Translations under genes and position numbers: made by a program
From: Streptomyces sp. BA2
GTDB lineage: Bacteria > Actinomycetota > Actinomycetes > Streptomycetales > Streptomycetaceae
DNA: 64,000 bases
Assembly: GCF_009769735.1 (NCBI RefSeq)
Contig: NZ_WSRO01000002.1
Location: 8,419,001-8,483,000, forward strand
Direction: 5' to 3'
The notes under the pieces: model-generated
Database searches by the model: none
What the model saw: the letters and a program-made list of their open reading frames with translations, nothing else
Told to the model about the DNA's origin: nothing
Part shown: positions 26,320 to 34,609 of the stretch, piece after piece
Position numbering within the stretch: position 1 is the first letter of the stretch
Layout of the letters: every line of letters starts with the position of its first letter

Positions 26320-27095
26320 GCACGTACGTCTACGGCATCACCGCGAGTTCACACCCTTCGCTCCCCGAAGGCATGGACGGCGTGGGCAAGCCCTCGCGCC
26401 CCGTGCGCATCCTCAAGGAAGGCGGCCTGGCGGCGATCGTCAGCGAAGCCCCCGAAGGGCTGCGCGCCAAGCGCAACGACCTGCTGGCCCACCAGAACGT
26501 GCTGAACGAGGCGGGCGCGGCGGGTCCGGTCCTTCCCATGCGGTTCGGCAACGTCGCCCCTGACGACGCGGCCGTCACGAGTGTCCTCGCGGAGCGCGCC
26601 GAGCACTACAGCGAGCGGCTCTCGACGCTGGCGGGCAAGGTCGAGTACAACGTCAAGGCAAGCCACGACGAACAGGCCGCACTGCACCGCGTGATGGCGG
26701 ACAACCCCGAGGTGCAGGCGCTCGCCGAGGCCAACCGCCAAGCGGGTGGCGGCAGTTACGAACAGAAGCTGCAGCTCGGCGAGATGGTGGTGGCCGCACT
26801 CCAGAGCCGCGAGGCCGAGGACGCGGTGGAACTGCACCGCGCCCTGGAGCCGTCGGCGCACTCCGTCAGCGTGGGCCCCGAGTCCACGGGCTGGCTGGCC
26901 AACCTCTCGTTCCTGGTGGAGCGCAAGACGGCCGAGGTGTTCCTCGCCGCCGTCGAGGAGGTCCGCAAGACCCACCCGCACATCGAACTGCGCGTCAACG
27001 GCCCGCTGCCGCCCTACAGCTTCGTCGAGCCCGGGCCCTCCGAGCCGACGGGAGCCACGCCGGAGTCCGCCGGTTCACAGGCCGGCCGGGAGTAG
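26316..27095 (+). CDS. gvpF: Gas vesicle protein GvpF (GvpL/F family)
   Basis: 259 residues starting MSTYVYGITASSHPSLPEGM, with the GvpL/GvpF domain pattern (VLPMRFGNVAPDDAAV; KVEYNVKA; FLVERKTAEVFLAAVEEV; GPLPPYSFVEPG). GvpF is an accessory assembly protein that contacts GvpA at the vesicle face. Overlaps gvpA by 4 bp. A paralogue, GvpL, is encoded later in the operon. Confidence 0.92.
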   Translation: MSTYVYGITASSHPSLPEGMDGVGKPSRPVRILKEGGLAAIVSEAPEGLRAKRNDLLAHQNVLNEAGAAGPVLPMRFGNVAPDDAAVTSVLAERAEHYSERLSTLAGKVEYNVKASHDEQAALHRVMADNPEVQALAEANRQAGGGSYEQKLQLGEMVVAALQSREAEDAVELHRALEPSAHSVSVGPESTGWLANLSFLVERKTAEVFLAAVEEVRKTHPHIELRVNGPLPPYSFVEPGPSEPTGATPESAGSQAGRE

Positions 27096-27098
27096 CGC

Positions 27099-27362
27099 AT
27101 GGGACTGATCGGCGAAGTACTGATGCTGCCGCTCGCCCCGGTGCGCGGCGGCCTCTGGGCGGTGAGCCAGGTACTCGCCGAGGCCGAGCGCCTGTACTAC
27201 GACCCGGCCACCGTCCGGTCCGAGCTTGCCCTTCTCGAGCAGCAGCTCGAGTCGGGGGAGCTCGGCGAGGAGGAATTCGACCGCCGGGAGGACGAGTTGC
27301 TCGACCGCCTGGAAATCGGCCTGCGCACGGGCGCGGGAACTGACAACGGGACCACACGATGA
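27099..27362 (+). CDS. gvpG: Gas vesicle protein GvpG
   Basis: 87 residues: hydrophobic MGLIGEVLMLPLAPVRGGLW then a charged helix with LYYDPATVRSELALLEQQLE and LGEEEFDRREDELLDRLE, the GvpG signature. An accessory protein of vesicle nucleation. It starts 3 bp after gvpF and overlaps the next gene by 4 bp. Confidence 0.9.
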   Translation: MGLIGEVLMLPLAPVRGGLWAVSQVLAEAERLYYDPATVRSELALLEQQLESGELGEEEFDRREDELLDRLEIGLRTGAGTDNGTTR

Positions 27363-28045
27363 ATCGACTGGGACTTGGCCTCGCGGTAGGGGCCGGATAC
27401 GTCCTCGGACGTACGAAGAAGATGAAGTTTGCGTTCGCGGTCGGCACCATGGTGGCCGGCAAGCGGATGAACCTGAGCCCGCGGGCCCTGGGCGACCTGT
27501 TGTCTCAACAGCTGCAGAACAACCCGCAGTTCAAGGAGATCGGCGACCAGCTGCGCGAGGACATGCGCGGGGTCGGGAAGGCCGCGACCGGAGCCCTGGT
27601 GGAGCGGCAGATCTCGGGCCTCGCCGACCGGCTGCACGGCCGGACGGCGGATGTGCGGGACCAACTCGCGGGCGTGGCACCGGACATACCGGGTCGCGGC
27701 GGCGAGGAAGAGGCAGAAGAGCCGGACGACGCGTACGAGGAGTACGACGACGAGGGCGACCGGGGCGAGCGGGACGAGCGGGACGACCGGGATCACGAGG
27801 AGTCCGCTGAGGCGGAGTCCGACGAGGAGTCCGACGAGAAGCCCCGGGCGAGGAAGAAGGCGCCCGCGAAGAAGGCCGCTCCCAAGAAGGCGGCGGCCAA
27901 GAAGAGCACCGCCAGGAAGACGGCGGCACAGAAGAGCCCTGCGAAGAAGACGGCGAAGAAGGCCCCCGCCAGGGCCGCGGCGAAGACCTCCGCGCGCCGT
28001 GCCACCGGGGCCCGGCTGCCGAAGGAAGGGGGCCGCGATGAGTGA
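27359..28045 (+). CDS. gvpY: Gas vesicle cluster protein GvpY-like (acidic block plus Lys/Ala-rich tail)
   Basis: 228 residues in three zones. Residues 1-110 are a helical domain conserved in Streptomyces gvp clusters (MNRLGLGLAVGAGYVLGRTK ... KRMNLSPRALGDLL). Residues 116-160 are almost all Asp/Glu. Residues 161-217 are Lys/Ala-rich repeats (KKAAPKKAAAKKS) like histone H1 or HU-type tails. It overlaps the next gene by 8 bp. Function in vesicles is not established; the tail could bind DNA, RNA or the acidic tail of the next protein. Confidence 0.75.
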   Translation: MNRLGLGLAVGAGYVLGRTKKMKFAFAVGTMVAGKRMNLSPRALGDLLSQQLQNNPQFKEIGDQLREDMRGVGKAATGALVERQISGLADRLHGRTADVRDQLAGVAPDIPGRGGEEEAEEPDDAYEEYDDEGDRGERDERDDRDHEESAEAESDEESDEKPRARKKAPAKKAAPKKAAAKKSTARKTAAQKSPAKKTAKKAPARAAAKTSARRATGARLPKEGGRDE

Positions 28046-29108
28046 CACCCTGAAGTCCGCGACGGGCAAGTCGAAGGACAATCCGCTCGCCGGCATCGCG
28101 CAGAGCGAGGCCGCCGACCGGCTGAAGACAGAGGTCCAGGAATATCTCGGCGCCCAGGCGCAGCGGCTGCTTGTCGGCGTGGGCCACAAGCTCGGCGAGA
28201 CGACGGGCAAGCTCAACGACATCGCCGAGGGCAACAGCCCGGGGTTCGCCAAGCTCGCCCGCGACGGTGGCCGCAAAATGGCCGAGGGCAAAGGCCCTCT
28301 GCGGTCCGCCGTCGAGATCGGCGCCGGACGGGCCAAGGACAGTGTGGTCGGCGCCTTCAAGAACCTGACCGAAGGCAAGGGCCGCCGCAAGGGCGGGGCC
28401 GGCAAGAAGCCGACGGTCATCATGGAGTTCGTGGACGTCGGCGTGCCGCTGCGCACGGCGTACGACCAGTGGACCCAGTACCAGGAGTTCAGCACCTTCG
28501 CCAAGGGCGTCAACAGTGCGAACCACGCCGACGACACCACCTCCGACTGGCAGGCCAAGGTCTTCTGGTCCAAGCGGAGTTGGAAGGCCCACACCACCGA
28601 ACAGGTCGCGGACGACCGGATCGCGTGGACCTCGGAGGGCGCGAAGGGCACGACGAAGGGCGTCGTCTCCTTCCACTCGCTGGCCGAGAACCTCACGCGC
28701 GTTCTGCTGGTCCTGGAGTACTACCCGAAGGGCCTCTTCGAGAAGACCGGCAACATCTGGCGCGCGCAGGGCCGCCGGGCCCGGCTCGACCTGAAGAACT
28801 TCGCGCGGTTCATCACCATCAAGGGTGAGGCGGAGGACGGCTGGCGCGGTGAGATCCGCGACGGCGAGGTCGTCCACAGCCACGAGGACGCACTCGCGGC
28901 GGAGCAGGGCGAGGGCGCCGAGGATGAACCGGAGGACGTCGCCGAGGACGAGTACGAGCGCGACGAGGAACAACCGGAGGAGTTCTACGAGGAGGAAGAA
29001 GAGGACGAGGGCGAGGACGAGGACGACGAGGCGAGGTACGAGGAGGACGAGGGAGAAGAAGAGGCGAAGTACGACGAAGACGTCGCGGCGAGCGGGAGTC
29101 GCAGATGA
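28038..29108 (+). CDS. gvpZ: Gas vesicle cluster protein GvpZ-like (SRPBCC domain, acidic tail)
   Basis: 356 residues. The N-terminal third (1-118) is helical and Lys-rich; residues about 124-265 are an SRPBCC/polyketide-cyclase-like domain (VIMEFVDVGVPLRTAYDQWT ... IAWTSEGAKGTTKGVVSFHS); the last 65 residues are nearly all Asp/Glu. SRPBCC folds bind hydrophobic ligands, but no ligand is known here. Starts inside the end of gvpY and ends overlapping gvpJ by 4 bp. Confidence 0.78.
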   Translation: MSDTLKSATGKSKDNPLAGIAQSEAADRLKTEVQEYLGAQAQRLLVGVGHKLGETTGKLNDIAEGNSPGFAKLARDGGRKMAEGKGPLRSAVEIGAGRAKDSVVGAFKNLTEGKGRRKGGAGKKPTVIMEFVDVGVPLRTAYDQWTQYQEFSTFAKGVNSANHADDTTSDWQAKVFWSKRSWKAHTTEQVADDRIAWTSEGAKGTTKGVVSFHSLAENLTRVLLVLEYYPKGLFEKTGNIWRAQGRRARLDLKNFARFITIKGEAEDGWRGEIRDGEVVHSHEDALAAEQGEGAEDEPEDVAEDEYERDEEQPEEFYEEEEEDEGEDEDDEARYEEDEGEEEAKYDEDVAASGSRR

Positions 29109-29497
29109 CGATGGCTGGACGAATGCCGGAGCCGTACGGGCAGGGCGGCGGCGCGAACCTCGCCGACATCCTGGAGCGGGTGCTCGACAAGGGGATCGTG
29201 ATAGCCGGAGACATCCGTATCAACCTGCTCGACATCGAGCTCCTGACCATCAAGCTGCGGCTCATCGTCGCCTCCGTCGACAAGGCGAAGGAGATGGGGA
29301 TCGACTGGTGGGAGGACGACCCCGCGCTGTCCACCCGTGCGCGTCGCGATGAACTCACCCGTGAGAACGCCGAGTTGCGAGCCCATGTCGCCGAACTGGA
29401 GCAGCTGGAGCGAGGCAGGACGGAGCAAGGCAAGGCCGAGCAGGGCAAGGCCGAGCAAGGCAGGACGAAGCGCGGCAAGGCGGAGGAAAGCACATGA
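29105..29497 (+). CDS. gvpJ: Gas vesicle protein GvpJ
   Basis: 130 residues. The GvpA/GvpJ core is at 18-70 (NLADILERVLDKGIVIAGDI RINLLDIELLTIKLRLIVAS), followed by MGIDWWEDDP, usual for GvpJ, a minor tip protein. The C-terminus (85-130) is a coiled, charged helix ending in repeated (K/R)(A/T)EQG units encoded by short direct DNA repeats. 4-bp overlaps at both ends. Confidence 0.9.
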   Translation: MTMAGRMPEPYGQGGGANLADILERVLDKGIVIAGDIRINLLDIELLTIKLRLIVASVDKAKEMGIDWWEDDPALSTRARRDELTRENAELRAHVAELEQLERGRTEQGKAEQGKAEQGRTKRGKAEEST

Positions 29498-30282
29498 GTG
29501 GACTGCGGTACGTCTACGCGATCTGCCGCCCCTTCGACGCGGCGCTCCAGGCGCAGGTGACCGGAGTGGACGGCGCGCCCCCTGGCCAGCTGGCGCACCA
29601 CGGCCTGATCGCGGTGGTCGGCACCGTGCCGGAGCGGGACTTCGCCGAGGAGCCGCTCCGGCGCCATCTGGAGGATCTGGACTGGCTGAGCGCGACCGCT
29701 CGCGCTCACCAGTCCGTCATCGACGCGCTCACCGCGGTCACGACCCCGCTGCCGCTGCGGCTCGCCACCGTCTTCCGGGACGATGCTGGGGTGCGCGCGA
29801 TGATGGAGGCGCGGGAGGACTCCCTCGGGCGGACACTCGACCGGCTCGACGGCCGCGTGGAATGGGGCGTCAAGATCTACTCCGACGGGGAGGCCGCCCG
29901 CCCGGCGCCGGAGCCGGAGAAGGCGGCGACGGGCCGGGACTATCTACGCCAGCGCCGACAGCGCAACAGGGCCCACGAAGAGATGTGGGAGAGCGCCGAG
30001 AAGTTCGCGCGCCGGCTGCACGACACGCTCTGCGCGCGGGCGGAGGACGCCCGGCTGCACGCGCCCCAGAACTCCGCGCTCTCCAAGGAATCGGGCCGCA
30101 ACGTACTCAACGCGGCCTATCTGGTGCCGCGTTCGGAATCGGAAGCCTTCGTCGAACTGGTGGAACGCGTGAAGGGCGAGGAGTCAGGTCTGCGCGTGGA
30201 GCTCACCGGTCCGTGGGCCGCGTACTCGTTCGCGGGCCTGGAGGCCGAAGGGGACGACACCGCGGGGGAGGTGGGACCGTGA
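29494..30282 (+). CDS. gvpL: Gas vesicle protein GvpL (GvpL/F family)
   Basis: 262 residues, MSGLRYVYAICRPFDAALQA then HHGLIAVVGTVPERDFAEEP, PLPLRLATVFRDDAGV, WGVKIYSD and a C-terminal GPWAAYSFAGLE, the GvpL/F pattern. Accessory assembly protein and paralogue of GvpF. Its stop overlaps the GTG start of gvpS (GTGA). Confidence 0.92.
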   Translation: MSGLRYVYAICRPFDAALQAQVTGVDGAPPGQLAHHGLIAVVGTVPERDFAEEPLRRHLEDLDWLSATARAHQSVIDALTAVTTPLPLRLATVFRDDAGVRAMMEAREDSLGRTLDRLDGRVEWGVKIYSDGEAARPAPEPEKAATGRDYLRQRRQRNRAHEEMWESAEKFARRLHDTLCARAEDARLHAPQNSALSKESGRNVLNAAYLVPRSESEAFVELVERVKGEESGLRVELTGPWAAYSFAGLEAEGDDTAGEVGP

Positions 30283-30467
30283 CCGTCGTCGAACGCCGGG
30301 AGGTCGCCCTGGTCGACCTGCTCGACCGGTTGCTCGCGGGCGGGGTCGTCATCACCGGGGACCTCACCCTGCGCATCGCGGACGTCGATCTCGTCCGCAT
30401 CGACCTGAACGCGCTCATCAGCTCGGTGAACGAGCAAGTCCCCTCACCCTTCGAGGAGTTGCTGTGA
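30279..30467 (+). CDS. gvpS: Gas vesicle protein GvpS (GvpA-like)
   Basis: 62 residues starting at GTG 30279. It is a minimal GvpA-type core: VALVDLLDRLLAGGVVITGD LTLRIADVDLVRIDLNALIS. With gvpA and gvpJ it gives three GvpA-like subunits in one operon. Ends with a 4-bp overlap with gvpK. Confidence 0.88.
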   Translation: MTVVERREVALVDLLDRLLAGGVVITGDLTLRIADVDLVRIDLNALISSVNEQVPSPFEELL

Positions 30468-30775
30468 GCGAGCGGGAGCAGGGGCGGGAGCGGGCAACGA
30501 GGAAGAACCGGCTCGAACTCGAGCCGGACACGGTGGAACGCGACCTGATCAAACTCGTCCTGACCGTCGTGGAACTGCTGCGTCAGCTCATGGAGCGGCA
30601 GGCAGTGCGCCGGTTCGACACCGGGGAGCTCGACGAGGACCAGGAGGAGCGCATCGGGCTCACGCTGATGCTCCTGGACGACCGCATGGCCGAACTGCGC
30701 GAGCGCTACGGCCTGAAGCCCGAGGACCTGAATCTGGACCTCGGGCCGCTGGGACCGCTGCTGCCGAGGGAGTAA
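30464..30775 (+). CDS. gvpK: Gas vesicle protein GvpK
   Basis: 103 residues: RLELEPDTVERDLIKLVLTV VELLRQLMERQAVRRFD, then GLTLMLLDDRMAELRERYGL and DLNLDLGPLGPLL, the GvpK signature. Last gene of the cluster; converges with the PfpI-like gene 27 bp away, with no strong terminator hairpin visible. Confidence 0.92.
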   Translation: MSEREQGRERATRKNRLELEPDTVERDLIKLVLTVVELLRQLMERQAVRRFDTGELDEDQEERIGLTLMLLDDRMAELRERYGLKPEDLNLDLGPLGPLLPRE

Positions 30776-30802
30776 CTCCCCCGGCAGCTCTCTTCAGGAA
30801 GC

Positions 30803-31348
30803 TCAGGAGCCTGCCGACTTCGCGAACTCCGTCATGAACGCCTCGCAGAACGCCTTCAGGTCGTCCGGCTTGCGGCTGGTGATCAGCGTGTTGGGCCCGT
30901 CGTGGCAGATCTTCACCTGCTCGTCGACCCAGGTGCCGCCGGCGTTGCGGATGTCCGTACGAACGCTGGGGAACGAGGTGAGCCCCCGGCCCGATACGAC
31001 GTCCGCCTCGACGAGGATCCACGGGGCGTGGCAGATCGCGGCCACCGGACGGCCGGTGTCGAAGAAGCCGCGTACGAAGGACACGGCCCCCTCGTCGAGG
31101 CGCAGCGCGTCCGGGTTGGCCACGCCGCCCGGCAGGACGAGCCCGTCGAAGGAGTCGGCGGACACCTCGCCGACGACCCCGTCCACGGGGAACGTGTCGG
31201 CCTTGTCGAGATGGTCGAAGGCCTGGATGCGGCCAGGCTCCGTCGACACGAGGACGGGCTCGTCGCCCGCGTCGGTCACCGCCTTCCAGGGGTCGGTGAG
31301 TTCGATCTGCTCGACGCCCTCGGGCGCCATCAGGAACGCGATACGCAT
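30803..31348 (-). CDS. Type 1 glutamine amidotransferase-like protein (DJ-1/PfpI family)
   Basis: 181 residues. The nucleophile elbow is AAICHAPWILVEA with the cysteine at about residue 106; LVLPGGVANPDALR and TSRKPDDLKAF are further PfpI-family marks. Members act as deglycases, chaperones or peptidases, and the exact activity cannot be set from sequence. GGAGAG precedes the ATG. Confidence 0.85.
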   Translation of the reverse strand: MRIAFLMAPEGVEQIELTDPWKAVTDAGDEPVLVSTEPGRIQAFDHLDKADTFPVDGVVGEVSADSFDGLVLPGGVANPDALRLDEGAVSFVRGFFDTGRPVAAICHAPWILVEADVVSGRGLTSFPSVRTDIRNAGGTWVDEQVKICHDGPNTLITSRKPDDLKAFCEAFMTEFAKSAGS

Positions 31349-31379
31349 GGTTGCTCACTCTCTCCTTTTCTAGCCTTGT

Positions 31380-32852
31380 CTAGCGGGCCGTGTCCCGCAC
31401 GACCCGCACGGTTTCGAGGCCGGGATCCGCCGCATCCGGCAGGTTCATCCCGGCCGCCTTCCCGGTGCGCAGATAGCGCAGCACCGGCTCGGTGAGACGT
31501 TCGCCGGGCAGAGCCGCGGGAATGCCCGGCGGATACGGCGTCAGCATCTCGGCCGCCACCCGCCCCGCCGCCTCGCCCACCGGAACGTCGTCGGTGGGCC
31601 CGAAGTAGGCGTCGCGGGGCAGATCGACCTGGGAAAGTCGCAGCGCGGTGGGCGATGGGACGTCCACGTCCGGCGCCGGACGCAGTCCGGGAGCGGCGCG
31701 GGCCAGCGACCGCAGCGCGGCCAGGAGTTCGTCCGTCGTCTCCCGGTCGTCGGCGTGGGTGAGCTGGGTGCTGATGCGGCGGTGGTCGGCCAGGTGTGCC
31801 TCGACCGAGCGGTGCTCGCGCAGCCAGTCCGCCGCCCGGTAGCCCGAGGTGCCAAGATCGCTCACGTCGATGACGACCGGCAGCGGATCGAAGTCGGCGG
31901 CCGGGCCGCAGAAGTCCTCGCGGTCGTTCACGTGCAGCCCGTCGATCTGCTCGATCGCCGCCCGGACGTCGGCCGCCAGGTCCAGGGCGGCCCCCATCAG
32001 GTCCTTGCCGCGCAGGGCCATCTGGCGGCGCCAGCCGTCGAGACCGGCGTAGATGAGCACGGACGGACTTGTGGTGCCGAACAGGTCCGCACGGGACTTC
32101 AGCACCGTCGGATCGATCAGATCGCCCTGGAGATGGAAGACGGAACCCTGCTCCAGGCCGCTGCCCATCTTGTGGATGCTCGTCACGCAGATGTCCGCGC
32201 CCGCGTCCATCGCCCAGGACGGCAGGTCGGGGTGGAACGGCAGGTGTGCGCCCCAGGCCTCGTCCACGATCAGCGGGAGGGAGTGCCGGTGGCAGACCTC
32301 CGCGATGCCCCGCAGGTCGGCGCAGCTTCCGTACGGAGTGGGGCTGGTGACCAGGGCGCCCTTCGCGTCGGGATGCGCGGCGAACGCCTCGGCGTAGGCC
32401 GCGGCCGAGGGAGGGTGTGCCAGATGCCGGTCGGGGTCCCAGGAGGGGTCGACCCAGACGGGGCGGATCCCGGAGAGGATCAGGGCGGATACGACGGACT
32501 TGTGCGCGTCGCGCCCGATGAGCAGTTTCTCGTGTGGGCCCGCGGCCGAGAGCATCGCCGCCTTGACCGACAGGGAGCTGCCGCACGTCGAGAAGAAGGT
32601 GTGCGACGCGTGCACGGCGTCGGCCATCAGCCGCTCGGCCCGTTCGAGGACCCGGCCGCGGCCGAGACGGTCGTCGAGACTCCCGGAGGCGAGGAGATCA
32701 CCGTGGAAGACGGCGTCGCCCAGCACCTCCCGAACCAGCGGATCGGCACCCCGGGCCTGTTTGTGGCCCGGAGGGGTGAAGGCGATGCGGCCCTTCCTGC
32801 GGTGGTCGGCCAGGGCTTCGAGTACGGGGGCTCGGGCGTGATCGACGGTCAT
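31380..32852 (-). CDS. PLP-dependent Orn/Lys/Arg decarboxylase family protein
   Basis: 490 residues. FTPPGHKQARGADPLVREVL, HTFFSTCGSSLSVKAAML, LIVDEAWGAHLPFHP and the PLP lysine in CVTSIHKMGSG are the marks of the group III (SpeA/LdcC-like, aspartate aminotransferase fold) basic amino-acid decarboxylases. The product would be a diamine or agmatine. It is divergent from the Ppx/GppA gene; the spacer holds inverted repeats (32879-32910). Confidence 0.85.
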   Translation of the reverse strand: MTVDHARAPVLEALADHRRKGRIAFTPPGHKQARGADPLVREVLGDAVFHGDLLASGSLDDRLGRGRVLERAERLMADAVHASHTFFSTCGSSLSVKAAMLSAAGPHEKLLIGRDAHKSVVSALILSGIRPVWVDPSWDPDRHLAHPPSAAAYAEAFAAHPDAKGALVTSPTPYGSCADLRGIAEVCHRHSLPLIVDEAWGAHLPFHPDLPSWAMDAGADICVTSIHKMGSGLEQGSVFHLQGDLIDPTVLKSRADLFGTTSPSVLIYAGLDGWRRQMALRGKDLMGAALDLAADVRAAIEQIDGLHVNDREDFCGPAADFDPLPVVIDVSDLGTSGYRAADWLREHRSVEAHLADHRRISTQLTHADDRETTDELLAALRSLARAAPGLRPAPDVDVPSPTALRLSQVDLPRDAYFGPTDDVPVGEAAGRVAAEMLTPYPPGIPAALPGERLTEPVLRYLRTGKAAGMNLPDAADPGLETVRVVRDTAR

Positions 32853-32878
32853 GGATCACGGGTTCCCTGGCCGCGCGA

Positions 32879-32910
32879 AGGTCAATCAGAGTGACTGACC
32901 TCAGGCCTGA
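32879..32910. promoter_or_regulatory. Inverted repeats in the decarboxylase/Ppx divergent spacer
   Basis: AGGTCA (32879-32884) and TGACCT (32896-32901) are perfect inverted arms 11 bp apart, directly followed by the perfect 10-bp palindrome TCAGGCCTGA (32901-32910). They lie between the divergent starts at 32852 and 32928, so a shared operator is plausible. No regulator gene adjoins. Confidence 0.35.
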
Positions 32911-32927
32911 TGGGTACTCAGAGTCAC

Positions 32928-33935
32928 ATGCGGATGAGTGTGATGGACGTGGGTTCGAATGCGGTGCGGCTGGTCGTTGTGGACGCTGAGGACGGTGTGC
33001 CCTTGCCGGTCCACACCGCCAAGTGGAAGGTGAGACTCTCCGAGGAGGTCGGGCCGAGCGGGGTGATCCCCGAAGAATCGGTGGGGCAGCTCGTCACGGC
33101 GGTCGCTGAGGCGGCCTGGACCGCCCGGAGATGGGGCGCGGCGGAGCCGCTGGCCTTCGCCACGACGGTCGTCCGCAGCGCGCCCAACCGGCTGGGCGTA
33201 CTGGAGACGATAGGCGAGGAGACCGGCGTACGGCTGTGCACGCTGCCCGGAGAGGTGGAGGCCGAACTCACCTTCCTGGGCGCCCGTCGGTGGATGGGCT
33301 GGCGGGCCGGGCCTCTCGCCATGTTCGACATCGGCGGCGGCTCGCTGGAGGTGGCCTTCGGACGCGGACGGCTGCCGGACTACGTGGCCTCGCTGCCCCT
33401 CGGCGCGCGCCGGCTGACCCGGGAGTTCTTCGACGGCGAGGATCCGCCCACCGAGCAGAGCGTGAAGGCGTTGCGGCGCAAGGTGCGTCACCAACTTCGG
33501 GACGTCGCCGCGCGCATCCGCTGGGAGGGGCCGCGCACCGCCGTGGCGACGTCCCGGACGTTCCAGCAGCTGGCCAGGCTCGGGGGCGCCGCCCCTGGCC
33601 GCCACGGGCCGTTCATGGCACGGCAGTTGAGCCGGGCGGACCTGCGCCACTGCCGCGACCGGCTCGCCGCGCTGCCGGCGGCCGAGCGCGCCAAGCTGCC
33701 GGGAGTGTCGGCGCCGCGGGCCGCGCAGAGCCTGGCTGGGGCGATCGTGGGACACACGGCGATGAAGCTGACGGGCGTCAAGACGGTCACCCTCTGCCCC
33801 TGGGCCATCCGTGAAGGCGTACTTCTGCGCCATATGGAGGACGGCGGGGCGTGGTGGTCGGAGGTCAGTCAGGGCGAGGCGACGGAGCCCGCCACCCACC
33901 CGGTGCCACTGCGGATCGCGGCTCTGCGGCACTGA
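32928..33935 (+). CDS. Ppx/GppA-type exopolyphosphatase-like protein
   Basis: 335 residues from MRMSVMDVGSNAVRLVVVDA (an in-frame ATG at 32910 adds six residues). The ASKHA nucleotide/phosphate loops are clear: DVGSNAVRL, TTVVRSAPN, and FDIGGGSLEVAFGRG. Family members hydrolyse polyphosphate or pppGpp; Streptomyces has several paralogues and this is a shorter, single-module one. Which substrate it uses is not visible. Confidence 0.82.
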   Translation: MRMSVMDVGSNAVRLVVVDAEDGVPLPVHTAKWKVRLSEEVGPSGVIPEESVGQLVTAVAEAAWTARRWGAAEPLAFATTVVRSAPNRLGVLETIGEETGVRLCTLPGEVEAELTFLGARRWMGWRAGPLAMFDIGGGSLEVAFGRGRLPDYVASLPLGARRLTREFFDGEDPPTEQSVKALRRKVRHQLRDVAARIRWEGPRTAVATSRTFQQLARLGGAAPGRHGPFMARQLSRADLRHCRDRLAALPAAERAKLPGVSAPRAAQSLAGAIVGHTAMKLTGVKTVTLCPWAIREGVLLRHMEDGGAWWSEVSQGEATEPATHPVPLRIAALRH

Positions 33936-33984
33936 ACCATGGCTCCTGGCCGGGAGGAGGGGCGGGCCGCGTGTTCCGTCGGGC

Positions 33985-34476
33985 TCATTCCTCGCCGGCG
34001 TTGGCTGCCGGCGGGTCCGTCGGGCCCGCCCGGAGCTGGGCGATCGTCGTGGCCAGTTGCCGTCGGAACGGCTTCGGGATCTCTCCTCCGGTGGCGGCAC
34101 TGACCAGTTCGTCGGCCACGAGATGCAGCTTGGTGTTCGTGTGCTGGGAGACCGAGACCAGCACGCTCCACGCGTCCTCGGCGCTCAGGCCGAAGGAGGC
34201 CATCAGGACTCCGCGCGCCATGTCGATGACGGGTCGCGTCTGCATGGCCCGCCGCAGCTGACCGAGTTCGACGTGCGGGTCCTGCTCGGCGTCGGCGTCC
34301 GACACGGCCACGAGGTCACCGTCCATGGCCGGTCCGATCGGCGGCAACGGCCCGTCGTCCTCGCCCGGCGGACAGGAGCACAGGGTTGGGCGGGAGCACA
34401 CGGTTGGGCGGGAGCACACGCTGGGGGTGCCGTCGCTGTCCTCCACGAGCTGCGCAGGAAGTACACGTTCTGTCAT
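33985..34476 (-). CDS. ANTAR-domain protein with Cys-rich repeats
   Basis: 163 residues from the ATG at 34474-34476 (GGAG eight bases upstream). The ANTAR RNA-binding three-helix domain covers about 74-130 (LGQLRRAMQTRPVIDMARGV LMASFGLSAEDAWSVL). ANTAR proteins act as transcription antiterminators on RNA hairpins. The N-terminal part has a hexapeptide repeat VCSRPT, VCSRPT, LCSCPP (about 23-40), encoded by an 18-bp DNA repeat; five cysteines there could bind metal or respond to redox. No sensor GAF domain is present. Confidence 0.75.
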   Translation of the reverse strand: MTERVLPAQLVEDSDGTPSVCSRPTVCSRPTLCSCPPGEDDGPLPPIGPAMDGDLVAVSDADAEQDPHVELGQLRRAMQTRPVIDMARGVLMASFGLSAEDAWSVLVSVSQHTNTKLHLVADELVSAATGGEIPKPFRRQLATTIAQLRAGPTDPPAANAGEE

Positions 34477-34574
34477 GGCGGCCACTCCGTAGGCGTCCTG
34501 GCGTCATCACCTCACCCAGCGTCGGCCCGACGTGCCACACACGTCAAGTGATACCTGAAATGCAGTTCGTCTTT

Positions 34575-34603
34575 TTGAATGCGCGAATCAAACGCCCTAT
34601 CTT
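34575..34603 (+). promoter_or_regulatory. Sigma-70-like promoter, probably for a leaderless message
   Basis: TTGAAT (34575-34580), a 17-bp spacer and TATCTT (34598-34603) fit a housekeeping promoter. The ATG at 34610 lies six bases beyond the -10 element, where transcription would begin, and no Shine-Dalgarno sequence fits. The GTG at 34607 is the in-frame alternative. Confidence 0.55.
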
Positions 34604-34609
34604 GGAGTG

